From NCBI RefSeq assembly GCF_015477805.1, contig NZ_JADLQL010000007.1:124001-188000 (forward strand): DNA of 64,000 bases, given 5' to 3'. A program made the translations under genes and the position numbers. Below the pieces are notes generated by a model that was not told where the DNA came from, made no database searches, and was given only the letters and a program-made list of their open reading frames with translations. The stretch is from Nocardia flavorosea. GTDB lineage: Bacteria > Actinomycetota > Actinomycetes > Mycobacteriales > Mycobacteriaceae. Within the stretch, counting starts at the first letter, position 1. Every line of letters starts with the position of its first letter. Below, piece after piece: positions 35,550-43,935 of the stretch.

Positions 35550-36503
35550 TCAACTCCGAGTGGAGCTGGAACCTGGGTTCGCCAACTCGGAGACCACGAC
35601 GGTGGGGGCGAGGTGTCCGCGTAGGCGGCGATCTATTTCGCCGGCCACCGGAATGACCACGGAGGCCGCCGAGGTCGCGACTGCGTCCACCAGGATCTCC
35701 GGCCAATCGGGGGTGGTGGTGTTCGCCAGGGCGGCTATCACCGCGGCCGCCACGGTATCGCCTGCGCCCGTGGGGTTTCCGGTGAGCGGTTCGGGCAGGT
35801 GGGCGTCCCAGGCGCCGTCGGGAGTGACTGCCACCATGCCCAGTGGGCCGCGCGTGACGATCACCGCCCCGGCCCCGCGGTCCACCAGCGGGCGGGCCGT
35901 GGCGACCAGCGCGGCCGGTGTCTCGGCGCCGGATTTCGTCAGCTGTTCGAACTCCGCGAGCCCCGGCAGCAGCACCACGCCGGGTACCCGCGCCGCCATC
36001 CGCAGGGCGGGCCCGTCCAGATCGCATACCGTCGGCACACCCGCCTCCAGGGCCGCCCCGGCGATCCGGGCGGGCAGCCCCGGATCGATACCTTCGGGTA
36101 GCGATCCCGCGATCACCAGCCCCGAGATATGCGGCAGCATGCCCGAGACTCGCACCTCGAGCTGTTCGGAAGCATGCGGGTTGGCGACCCGGGCGCCCGG
36201 TTCGCGTAGCGCTGTCGCGGTGCCGGTATCGGATTCGCTGATCACCACGGTGCGCCGCACCCAGGGCAGCGCGTGCACGAAATCCACCGGCATTTCGGCT
36301 TCGGCCGCGGCGGCGAACGCATGATCCGCGAAACCGGTGGCCCGGGCATAGCGCCCCAGCTGATTCAGCACCCGTGTCACGTTGATGCCCTTACCGCCGA
36401 GTCGCTGCTCGACCGACCGAACCCGGTGCGTGCGGCCGCACGTGAAATTCTCGACCCGGTAGGTCACATCGTATGCGGGATTCATTGTCACGGTGAGGAT
36501 CAC
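35550..36503 (-). CDS. PfkB-family sugar kinase, 1-phosphofructokinase type
   Basis: A 317-residue ribokinase-fold kinase. The N-terminal VTMNPAYDVTY and GGKGINVTRVLNQLG, and the C-terminal GNPTGAGDTVAAAV with the catalytic Asp in GAGD, define the 1-phosphofructokinase/tagatose-6-phosphate kinase group. It phosphorylates a sugar phosphate with ATP in the cytosol. The GTG at 36503 gives the usual VILTVTMNP start. No phosphotransferase-system gene is nearby, so the substrate is open. It is downstream of the XdhC gene on the same strand. Confidence 0.85.
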   Translation of the reverse strand: MILTVTMNPAYDVTYRVENFTCGRTHRVRSVEQRLGGKGINVTRVLNQLGRYARATGFADHAFAAAAEAEMPVDFVHALPWVRRTVVISESDTGTATALREPGARVANPHASEQLEVRVSGMLPHISGLVIAGSLPEGIDPGLPARIAGAALEAGVPTVCDLDGPALRMAARVPGVVLLPGLAEFEQLTKSGAETPAALVATARPLVDRGAGAVIVTRGPLGMVAVTPDGAWDAHLPEPLTGNPTGAGDTVAAAVIAALANTTTPDWPEILVDAVATSAASVVIPVAGEIDRRLRGHLAPTVVVSELANPGSSSTRS

Positions 36504-36609
36504 GAGAACCACTGTCCACGAGCGTCGGCGCGCCGCAAATCCGGGCGGGCGGCGGGCGCGCAAGAAGCCGGTCGCCGGGTGTCACGATCCCGGCACGGAG
36601 ATCGCGAAA

Positions 36610-37611
36610 TCAGATCGCCGCCTCCGCAGGGAAAGCGACGGTGATACGGCCCAGCCGGCCGTTACGTGCCGCCACCATCTCCGCGGCCACCGCGAGTGCG
36701 GTCTCGGTGGCGGTCGCGGCGCCGATATCCATACCGGCCGGTGTATGCAACCGTGCCAGCAGCGCCTCGTCGAACCCGCTGGCACGTAGCTCGTCGAGGC
36801 GGCGGGCGCAGGTGAGCGCCGATCCCGTCACTCCGATGTAGCCGATCTCCGGGAGGCGCAGCGCCACCGTGAGCAGCGGAATCTCGAACTGTGGATCGTG
36901 GGTGGCCAGCACGATCCCGGTCGATGCGTCCACCTCGCCCTCGGCGACCAGTACATTCAGATATCGGTGCGGCCAATCGCACACCACTTCCGCACCCGGG
37001 AACGACTCCGGAACGGCGAACGCGGGCCGGGGATCGCAGATGGCCACCCGATAGCCCAGGAGCTGGGCCTGTGCGGCGAGCGCCGCGGTGGTGGTATTGG
37101 CGCCGAAGATCACCAGCAATGGCGGCGGGGCGTACGAAGCGACGAAGATATCGGATTGCGGTAGCGATACCAGCTCGGTCGCATGCCGCTTATCGGTGAT
37201 CAGATGCTGGCCGATCATCCCGGGCTCCGGATTCCAGACCACGGTGAAAACCGTGACCCGCCGGTGTTCGGTTATTTCGGTGGCGACGGTCGGGAATTCC
37301 GGGAAATGGCCGCGCGAGAACGGTTCGGTGAACACATCGATTATGCCGCCGTCGCCCGCCGATTCGGCGCCGGGCACGGTGAGCCGGTGTAAAGCGCGCT
37401 GACCGGTACGGGCCGATTGCAGGGTGGCCTCGTACACGGTGTCCTCGATACCGGTGGACGCCATGGATCCGTAGATCATTCCGTCCGGGTCCACCAGCAT
37501 CGTGGTCCCCACCGGAATATCCACGTACCCACCCGTGCGCACGATGGTGGCCAGCCCGCCGGTCCGGCCCGAACGCCACACCTCTAGCAGGTCGTCGACG
37601 ATGTCGCGCAT
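36610..37611 (-). CDS. XdhC/CoxI-family molybdoenzyme maturation factor
   Basis: A 333-residue protein. The N-terminal XdhC/CoxI domain (LATIVRTGGYVDIPVGTTML, YGSMASTGIEDTVYE) precedes a C-terminal Rossmann domain (LLVIFGANTTTAALAAQAQLLGYRVAICDPRPAF, THDPQFEIPLL). XdhC proteins bind molybdenum cofactor and help sulfurate and insert it into xanthine-dehydrogenase-type enzymes. The usual Cys in the N-terminal active segment is Thr-Gly here. No target molybdoenzyme lies in this window. The ATG at 37611 has GGAGC before it. Confidence 0.83.
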   Translation of the reverse strand: MRDIVDDLLEVWRSGRTGGLATIVRTGGYVDIPVGTTMLVDPDGMIYGSMASTGIEDTVYEATLQSARTGQRALHRLTVPGAESAGDGGIIDVFTEPFSRGHFPEFPTVATEITEHRRVTVFTVVWNPEPGMIGQHLITDKRHATELVSLPQSDIFVASYAPPPLLVIFGANTTTAALAAQAQLLGYRVAICDPRPAFAVPESFPGAEVVCDWPHRYLNVLVAEGEVDASTGIVLATHDPQFEIPLLTVALRLPEIGYIGVTGSALTCARRLDELRASGFDEALLARLHTPAGMDIGAATATETALAVAAEMVAARNGRLGRITVAFPAEAAI

Positions 37612-38041
37612 CAACAGCTCCGATCCCACCGTGCGACGGAGGGCAGGCGCTCACCATCGGCACCCGTCACCGATGACCGCGCACGTGACGGACACCCTAG
37701 CGCTGTTCGGTGAGAATTTGGCACGGCTGCGAAAATCTCATCCGGCCGAAGTATGAATGCTGTGCTAACTGGCGCGCCTGGCGAATGGACGACCGAAAAT
37801 TTTGGGCGCCCCGCTGAACGCGGCACCGCCATGGGGCTGTAAGGCGCAGGTGTGGATCGATGTCTCGGTTAGCTCGAGCAGAGTGAGGTCGGGTGACGTC
37901 AGTTATGAACGTCCTCACAGCGGATGCCCGGGGTCGGTGCGAGTCGGCCCGGGTCGGTACCTCGGCTAACAGTACGGGCGTTACGCTAAAATCCCATGTC
38001 AGCGCTACTCGTCAGTAGATTTCGCGAGGGCAATGTGCTGG

Positions 38042-38052
38042 CTACTTTTGCA
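38042..38052 (+). promoter_or_regulatory. RamB-box-like site in the icl upstream region
   Basis: ACTTTTGCAGA resembles the corynebacterial RamB consensus, a TTTGCA core. It lies about 200 bp before icl in a 640-bp gene-free stretch (37612-38249). That stretch contains no other coding signal that I can support and is less GC-rich than the genes, as expected for a long regulated promoter. Confidence 0.35.
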
Positions 38053-38249
38053 GACTTAACAATCTTGTGGTTGATCCTAGCTCAGATTCACAGAAGCAAC
38101 AGGTAGACGGCGTTTTGATCGTGTGCCATGGTGTGCAAGTACCCCCGCTGGGCATTGCAAGCCTGCAAATCGTCGATCCAGCAGTGCGGTGCGGAAACGC
38201 ACCGTCGACGCGGGCGACGGACCGACCGACCAAGGAAGTGGAGTCGAAG

Positions 38250-39539
38250 ATGTCGACCACCGGCACCCCGAAGACCCCTGAGGAAATCCAGAAGGATTGG
38301 GATACCAACCCGCGCTGGAAGGGCGTCACCCGCAACTACACCGCCGAGCAGGTGTCGAAGCTGCAGGGCACCGTCGTCGAAGAGCACACCCTCGCACGGC
38401 GTGGCTCGGAGATCCTCTGGGACCTGGTGAACAACGAGGACTACATCAACTCCCTCGGCGCCCTCACCGGTAACCAGGCGGTGCAGCAGGTCCGCGCCGG
38501 CCTCAAGGCCATCTACCTGTCGGGCTGGCAGGTCGCCGGTGACGCGAACCTGTCCGGTCACACCTACCCGGACCAGAGCCTCTACCCGGCCAACTCGGTG
38601 CCGAACGTGGTCCGCCGCATCAACAACGCGCTGCTGCGCGCCGACGAGATCGCCAAGGTCGAAGGTGACACGTCGGTCGAGAACTGGCTGGCCCCGATCG
38701 TCGCCGACGCCGAAGCCGGCTTCGGTGGCGCGCTCAACGCCTATGAACTGCAGAAGGCCATGATCGCCGCCGGCGCCGCCGGTGTGCACTGGGAAGACCA
38801 GCTGGCCTCGGAGAAGAAGTGCGGCCACCTCGGTGGCAAGGTGCTGATCCCCACCCAGCAGCACATCCGCACCCTGACCTCCGCCCGGCTGGCCGCCGAC
38901 GTCGCCCAGGTGCCCTCGGTGATCATCGCCCGCACCGACGCCGAGGCCGCCACCCTCATCACCTCCGATGTGGACGAGCGCGACCGCGAATTCCTCGACG
39001 GCACCCGCACCGCCGAAGGCTTCTTCGGCGTGAAGAACGGCATCGAGCCCTGCATCGCGCGGGCCAAGGCCTACGCCCCCTACGCCGACCTCATCTGGAT
39101 GGAAACCGGCGTGCCGGACCTCGAGGTCGCCCGGAAGTTCGCCGAGTCCGTCCGCAGCGAGTTCCCGGACCAGCTGCTGGCCTACAACTGCTCGCCGTCC
39201 TTCAACTGGAAGGCGCATCTGGACGATTCCACCATCGCGAAGTTCCAGCGTGAGCTGGGCGCTATGGGCTTCAAGTTCCAGTTCATCACCCTGGCGGGCT
39301 TCCACTCGCTGAACTACGGCATGTTCGACCTGGCCTACGGCTACGCCCGCGAGGGTATGACCGCCTTCGTCGACCTGCAGGAGCGCGAGTTCAAGGCCGC
39401 CGCCGAGCGTGGCTTCACCGCCATCAAGCACCAGCGCGAGGTCGGTGCCGGCTACTTCGACACCATCGCCACCACCGTCGACCCCAACACCTCGACGGCC
39501 GCGCTGAAGGGCTCCACCGAAGAGGGACAGTTTCACTGA
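38250..39539 (+). CDS. aceA: Isocitrate lyase
   Basis: A 429-residue enzyme of the glyoxylate shunt that splits isocitrate to glyoxylate and succinate, allowing growth on acetate and fatty acids. The catalytic KKCGH (Cys191) and the metal-binding segments (WEDQLASEKKCGH, ARTDAEAATL, LAYNCSPSFNW) are intact. The length is that of the prokaryotic ICL1 form. The ATG at 38250 follows AAGGAAGTGGAG. With ramB upstream and fadB2 downstream it forms the conserved fatty-acid utilisation block. Confidence 0.97.
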   Translation: MSTTGTPKTPEEIQKDWDTNPRWKGVTRNYTAEQVSKLQGTVVEEHTLARRGSEILWDLVNNEDYINSLGALTGNQAVQQVRAGLKAIYLSGWQVAGDANLSGHTYPDQSLYPANSVPNVVRRINNALLRADEIAKVEGDTSVENWLAPIVADAEAGFGGALNAYELQKAMIAAGAAGVHWEDQLASEKKCGHLGGKVLIPTQQHIRTLTSARLAADVAQVPSVIIARTDAEAATLITSDVDERDREFLDGTRTAEGFFGVKNGIEPCIARAKAYAPYADLIWMETGVPDLEVARKFAESVRSEFPDQLLAYNCSPSFNWKAHLDDSTIAKFQRELGAMGFKFQFITLAGFHSLNYGMFDLAYGYAREGMTAFVDLQEREFKAAAERGFTAIKHQREVGAGYFDTIATTVDPNTSTAALKGSTEEGQFH

Positions 39540-39700
39540 GCCGCGCTGACGCGCGGCGGGGTTTCGGCCCCCTCGGCGTCACCGTTCAGCCCTCGAGACT
39601 CGCGGCTGCGCCGCGTCGCTTCGATGTCTGAACGGAGACGCGGCCGAAACCTCCAAGGCCCTCGCTGATTTCGGCACCGCCGCTGGGCGCGCCGGATTCG
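39540..39700 (+). repeat. Hairpin repeat R2 directly after aceA
   Basis: It starts at the base after the aceA stop. A perfect head hairpin (arms GCCGCGC and GCGCGGC, 39540-39557) is followed by the main hairpin 39560-39651. The outer arms are GGTTTCGGCC and GGCCGAAACC, the inner arms CCGTTCAG and CTGAACGG, and the same GCGGCTGCGCCGC apex as R1 is present. A tail resembling that of R1 follows. It may act as an aceA terminator. Confidence 0.75.
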
Positions 39701-39805
39701 GAATGGGCCACGGTCCCCACCGGCTCGGTCCCGGGTTTGCCCGGGATCGGACGTGGTATCCGTGACGGATACCGGCAACCACTACCTCGGTAGGGGTGTA
39801 CCGCC

Positions 39806-39834
39806 GCCCCCTCGTAACAGCCCGACGAGGGGGC
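39806..39834. terminator. Hairpin between aceA and fadB2
   Basis: Perfect 10-base arms GCCCCCTCGT and ACGAGGGGGC around a 9-base loop, in the 570-bp gene-free stretch between aceA and fadB2. Confidence 0.55.
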
Positions 39835-39943
39835 TTCGGTGCCTCTACTGTGGATCACGAAAACACAACCTCACCCCCATATCGGCACATCCGTCTTCTC
39901 ACCGCTGTACGCGCCGGCGCCTTCCATACCGAGAACACTCCAC

Positions 39944-40105
39944 GGTTCGGGCCCGTCTCGGTTCTGGAACGCAGAGCGCAGCGATTGAGCGCAGGAGTGT
40001 AAACCCGAGACCGAGGGGGCCCCGAACCGGCGACGCCGGAGGCGGCGCAAATAGGCACAGGGCCCCGAACCACGCGACGCCGAAGGCGGCGCCAAACGAT
40101 ACAGG
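39944..40105 (-). repeat. Hairpin repeat R5, reverse orientation, upstream of fadB2
   Basis: A divergent family member read on the minus strand. Outer arms GGTTCGGGCCC and GGGGCCCCGAACC with inner GTCTCGG and complement form the hairpin (39944-40039). Two head units related to the R1 head (GGCGCCGCC-type with GTTCGGGGCCC) follow in tandem up to 40105. It ends 9 bases before the fadB2 start and runs across its expected promoter and leader. Confidence 0.55.
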
Positions 40106-40113
40106 AGCGGGAC

Positions 40114-40977
40114 GTGAGCAGCGAAAAGATTCAGCGCGTCGGTGTCATCGGCGCCGGGCAGATGGGCGCCGGCATCGCGGAGGTGTGCGCCCGCGCGCAT
40201 GTCGATGTACTGGTGTACGAGCAGACCCGTGAACTCGCCGCCGCCGGCCGGTCGCGCATTCTGCGGTCGCTCGACCGCGGCGTGAGCAGCGGCAAGATCA
40301 CCGAACGCGAACGTGAGCAGACGGCCTGGCGGCTGCGATTCACCTCCGACCTGGGCGACTTCGCCGACCGTCAGCTGGTGGTGGAGGCTGTTCTGGAAGA
40401 CGAGAAGGTCAAGACCTCGATCTTCGCCGAACTGGACAAGGTGGTCACCGACCCGAATGCGGTGCTCGCCTCCAACACCTCCTCCATTCCGATCATGAAG
40501 ATCGCCGTCGCGACCAACAACCCCGAGCGGGTCGTCGGTATGCATTTCTTCAACCCGGTGCCGGTGCTGCCACTGGTCGAACTGGTGACCACGCTGAAAA
40601 CCAGCGCCGCCGTCTCCGAACGCGCCGAGAAATTCGCTGCCGATATCCTCGGCAAAGAGGTCGTGCGATCCTCCGACCGCTCCGGATTCGTCGTCAACGC
40701 CCTGCTGGTGCCCTATTTGCTGTCCGCCATCCGGATGGTCGAATCCGGGTTCGCCACCAAGGAAGATGTCGACAAGGCGATGGTCCTCGGATGCGCCCAC
40801 CCGATGGGGCCGCTGGCGCTCACCGACCTCGTCGGTCTCGACACCGTGAAATCCATCGCCGATTCGATGTACGGCGAATTCAAGGAACCGCTCTACTCGG
40901 CCCCGCCGCTGCTCATGCGCATGGTCGAGGCCGGACTGCTCGGCAAGAAAACCGGCGCAGGCTTCTACCAGTACTGA
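40114..40977 (+). CDS. fadB2: 3-hydroxybutyryl-CoA dehydrogenase
   Basis: A 287-residue NAD(P)-dependent dehydrogenase that interconverts acetoacetyl-CoA and 3-hydroxybutyryl-CoA. The dinucleotide site VGVIGAGQMGAGIAEV (about 9-24), the catalytic His in GMHFFNPVPVLPLVELV and the C-terminal dimer domain GFVVNALLVPYL, then HPMGPLALTDLVGLDT are present. The GTG at 40114 follows AGGAGCGGG. The position after icl matches mycobacteria. R5 lies immediately upstream and R3 immediately downstream. Confidence 0.94.
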   Translation: MSSEKIQRVGVIGAGQMGAGIAEVCARAHVDVLVYEQTRELAAAGRSRILRSLDRGVSSGKITEREREQTAWRLRFTSDLGDFADRQLVVEAVLEDEKVKTSIFAELDKVVTDPNAVLASNTSSIPIMKIAVATNNPERVVGMHFFNPVPVLPLVELVTTLKTSAAVSERAEKFAADILGKEVVRSSDRSGFVVNALLVPYLLSAIRMVESGFATKEDVDKAMVLGCAHPMGPLALTDLVGLDTVKSIADSMYGEFKEPLYSAPPLLMRMVEAGLLGKKTGAGFYQY

Positions 40978-40978
40978 A

Positions 40979-41150
40979 TCTTTGGCGCCGCCTGCGGAGG
41001 CGCGGGATTCGGCTCCCTCGGCGCCGCCGTTCAGCCCTCGAGACTCGCGGCTGCGCCGCGTCGCTTCGAGGTCTGAACGGCGATGCGGGCCGAAATCTTT
41101 CAGGGCCTCGTAAGACTCGGCTCCGTCGTGGGTTGCGTTGGACGGCCGGG
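40979..41150 (+). repeat. Hairpin repeat R3 after fadB2
   Basis: It begins 2 bases after the fadB2 stop. The architecture matches R2: a head with GGCGCCGCC, outer arms GATTCGGCTC and GGGCCGAAATC, inner CCGTTCAG and CTGAACGG, and the apex GCGGCTGCGCCGC. The tail GTAAGACTCGGCTCCG and GGGTTGCGTTGG matches that of R1. The remaining 180 bp up to the metE-like start hold no recognisable riboswitch or gene. Confidence 0.75.
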
Positions 41151-41328
41151 ATGCTTACGAGTGAGGCGCGGCCGGAAATTCTATGGGTGTGTTGCAGTCG
41201 GGTGATGTGGGCGTTTGGCGGGTAGGCAGGTCATGGTGCCGGAAGCGGCAACTCTGATTCGTGGGTAGAACCGGGGCAATATCCGTACCGTCGGCGGGTA
41301 ATGGCCCCAAATGACACGGAGGTCGGCA

Positions 41329-43638
41329 ATGGTCAATGTCAGCGAGGGGTTCGGGTCGAGTGTGCTCGGCTATCCGCGGATCGGTCCGCACCGGGAGCTC
41401 AAACGAGCGCTCGAGGCGTACTGGCGCAAGGCGATCACCCAGGAGGAATTGCGGGCGGTCGGTCGCGATATCCAGGAGCAGCAGTTCCACGAACTCGCGG
41501 CCACCGGGCTCACGCAGGTTCCCGGTAACACCTTCTCCTTCTACGATCATGTGCTCGACAACGCTCTGCTGTTCGGTGCGGTGCCGTCCCGGTTCGCCGA
41601 ATACCGCGACGAGATGGACCCGCTGGATTTCTATTTCCTGATGGCGCGGGGCCGCCCGGATCTGCCGCCGCTGGAACTGGTGCGTTTCTTCGGCACGAAT
41701 TACCACTACCGCCAGCCCGAACTCGACGCCGATACCGATTTCTCGCTGCATCCGGAGGCATTGCTCGACGAATGGGACCGGGCGATGGCCGCCGGTATCG
41801 AACTGCGCCCGGTGGTGCTGGGGCCGGTCTCGTTGCTGCTGTTGTCCAAGGCCGGCAGCGTGCCGGGCGAATCGGCGGGTTTCGACACTGTCGAACTGCT
41901 GGACAAGCTGCTGCCGGTGTACGAGGAACTGTTCGAGATTCTGGCGCGGCGCGGTTCCACCTGCGTTCAGCTCGACGAACCATGTTTCACCGCCGAACGG
42001 TCGGCGGCCGAACTCGCGGCGTTCGAACGCGCCTACGACCGGCTGTCCAAGGCCCCGCTGCGACCGCGGCTCCTGGTCACCGGGCAGTACGGTGATTTCG
42101 GCGAGGCGCTCACCATCCTCGCCGCCTCCGGCGTGGAGGCGATCGGCCTGGACCTGGCCTCCTACCGGATTCGCCCCGAGGTGCTCGCCGCCATCCCCGG
42201 TATCCGGCGTAAACGGCTGTACGCGGGGGTGATCAGCGGCACGAATGTGTGGCGGGCCGACCGCTACGTCACCCTCGAATACCTGAACGAACTCGCCGCG
42301 GTGTGCCCCGACCTCGTGGTCTCCACGGGGACCACGCTGCTGCACGTGCCATACGATGTGCTCGCCGAATACGATATCGACGGCAATGTGGCCGATCGGC
42401 TCGCCTTCGCGAAGCAGAAGGTCGGCGAGGTCGTTTCCCTGGCGAAAGCGCTCACCGAGGGGCCCTCCGACAAATGGCGTAAACGCCCCGGCGAAGTGCA
42501 TTTCAAACAGAAGCACGCCGTGCGTCAGCGGGTCTATGCGATCACACCGCAGATGCGTGAACGCCAACCCTATTCGGTGCGCCGGGCCGCGCAACAAGAG
42601 AAACTGCAGCTACCCCCGGTGCCCGCGACCACGCTGGGCTCGTACCCGCAGAGCGCCGAAGCGCGGCAGGCCCGCCACCAATTGGGTGAGGGCCGGATCT
42701 CCTACGACGAATACCGCAAGAAAATCGAATCGGAGATCGCCGCGACAATCGCGCTGCAAGAGGATATCGGCCTCGATGTGCTGGTCCACGGCGAACACGA
42801 ACGCAACGATATGATCCAGTACTTCGCCGAATTGATGGACGGTTTCGCGACCACGCATTTCGGCTGGGTGCAGGTGTACGGTTCCCGTTGCGTGCGGCCG
42901 CCGATCATCTACGGCGATGTGTCCCGGCCGGCCCCGATGTCGGTGGGGTGGATTACTTACGCGCAGTCGCTCACCGATAAACCGGTCAAGGGGATGGTCA
43001 CCGGCCCGGTCACGATGGTCGCGCGCTCCTTCGTCCGGCAGGACCAGCCGATCTACGAAACCGCCGATCAGGTGGCGCTGGCCATCCGCGACGAGGTGGT
43101 CGATCTGGAACGCGCCGGTATCGGCATCATCCAGGTCGACGAGCCCGCCCTGCGCGAGCTCTGGCCCGCCCGGCCCGAGGGCCGCACCGAATACCTGCGC
43201 TGGGCGATCGGCGCGTTCCGACTGGCTACCTCCGGGGTGCGGCCGGACACCCAGATCCACACCCATATCCCGTACTCGGGCCGCACCGAGATCGTGGAGG
43301 CCATCGAACAGCTGGACGCCGACGTCACCGCAATCGTGGCGACACGGTCCATCGAGTGGGTGCTCAAGGCGCTGGAGGAGGATTACGCCTCCGGGCACGG
43401 CCTCAGCCACGGCGTGGGGCCGGGTGTCTACGAGAGCCGTTCGGCCCGGATTCCCGATATCGACGAATTGGACGAACTGCTGACCGCCGCGGCGGCCGCT
43501 GTCGGCCCCGAACGCCTGTGGGCCAACCCGGACGGCGGCCTGAAAACCCGCCACCACTGGCAACTGGACCCGGCCCTGCGCAACATGGTCGCCGCCGCCC
43601 GCCGCGTCCGCCGCAGGTTGCGCGAAGCCGCGCAGTAG
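41329..43638 (+). CDS. MetE-like protein lacking the zinc site
   Basis: 769 residues, collinear with cobalamin-independent methionine synthase over its full length: N-domain LGYPRIGPHRELKRALEAYW, C-domain TLGSYPQSAEARQAR, DIGLDVLVHGEHERNDMIQYF, VDEPALREL and GVGPGVY. Three of four zinc ligands are replaced: His646 remains, but the Cys of HTHxC is Pro648, the Glu of the TIE motif is Val670 and the Cys of NPDCG is Gly736. The proton-donor His of YDIHSP is Arg704. Homocysteine activation by the known mechanism is therefore unlikely. The frame is full length with normal codon use and GGAGG before the ATG, so it looks like a conserved paralogue with a different role rather than a pseudogene. Confidence 0.85.
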   Translation: MVNVSEGFGSSVLGYPRIGPHRELKRALEAYWRKAITQEELRAVGRDIQEQQFHELAATGLTQVPGNTFSFYDHVLDNALLFGAVPSRFAEYRDEMDPLDFYFLMARGRPDLPPLELVRFFGTNYHYRQPELDADTDFSLHPEALLDEWDRAMAAGIELRPVVLGPVSLLLLSKAGSVPGESAGFDTVELLDKLLPVYEELFEILARRGSTCVQLDEPCFTAERSAAELAAFERAYDRLSKAPLRPRLLVTGQYGDFGEALTILAASGVEAIGLDLASYRIRPEVLAAIPGIRRKRLYAGVISGTNVWRADRYVTLEYLNELAAVCPDLVVSTGTTLLHVPYDVLAEYDIDGNVADRLAFAKQKVGEVVSLAKALTEGPSDKWRKRPGEVHFKQKHAVRQRVYAITPQMRERQPYSVRRAAQQEKLQLPPVPATTLGSYPQSAEARQARHQLGEGRISYDEYRKKIESEIAATIALQEDIGLDVLVHGEHERNDMIQYFAELMDGFATTHFGWVQVYGSRCVRPPIIYGDVSRPAPMSVGWITYAQSLTDKPVKGMVTGPVTMVARSFVRQDQPIYETADQVALAIRDEVVDLERAGIGIIQVDEPALRELWPARPEGRTEYLRWAIGAFRLATSGVRPDTQIHTHIPYSGRTEIVEAIEQLDADVTAIVATRSIEWVLKALEEDYASGHGLSHGVGPGVYESRSARIPDIDELDELLTAAAAAVGPERLWANPDGGLKTRHHWQLDPALRNMVAAARRVRRRLREAAQ

Positions 43639-43764
43639 CACGCTGCCCGGCGCCGCATAGTCAGTTGCACTGCGGTCGGCAGGTGCGGCTTACGGAGGCT
43701 GTGAATAGAGCTACAGACGGCTCTCCGATCCGGCCCCCGGTGCAGCGACGCACAGCCCTCGAAA

Positions 43765-43925
43765 CCCGACGCAACCAACGGCTGGTGCCGAGTTCAGCGA
43801 GGCCCTGTGAGGTTTTGGCCCGCGTGGTCGTTCAGCGCTCGATGCGATGCGGCGCAGCCGCGAGTGTCGAGTGCTGAACGACCACGCCAAGGGGGGCAAA
43901 ACCCGCGCGGCCGGAGGCCGCGCCA
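43765..43925 (-). repeat. Hairpin repeat R4, reverse orientation
   Basis: Read on the minus strand it has the same order as R1: head hairpin (GCGCGGCC and GGCCGCGC, 43904-43922), outer arms GGTTTTGCCC and GGGCCAAAACC, stem GTGGTCGTTCAGC and complement, the apex GCGGCTGCGCCGC, then the tail with CTCGGCACC and GTTGGTTGCG. The stem sequence differs from R1-R3 but pairs perfectly. Its head ends 10 bases before the adhC start codon. Confidence 0.75.
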
Positions 43926-43935
43926 TCATTGCAGC

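Noticed and set aside
35224..36027. A 267-residue minus-strand frame
   Set aside because: It runs through the R1 tail repeats and the PfkB gene in the wrong frame; it is Arg/Gly-rich shadow sequence.
37679..37756. A short ORF in the icl upstream region
   Set aside because: It has no ribosome site, no similarity that I can recognise and a very short length; it is more likely regulatory DNA.
38088..39536. A 482-residue open frame opposite aceA
   Set aside because: It is the shadow of a highly codon-biased gene; the composition (Gly, Val, Asp-rich) mirrors aceA codons.
41151..41328. Cobalamin or SAM riboswitch before the metE-like gene
   Set aside because: I looked for a B12 box and for SAM riboswitch cores; only a GCGGCAAC fragment is seen, without the paired elements, so no claim is made.
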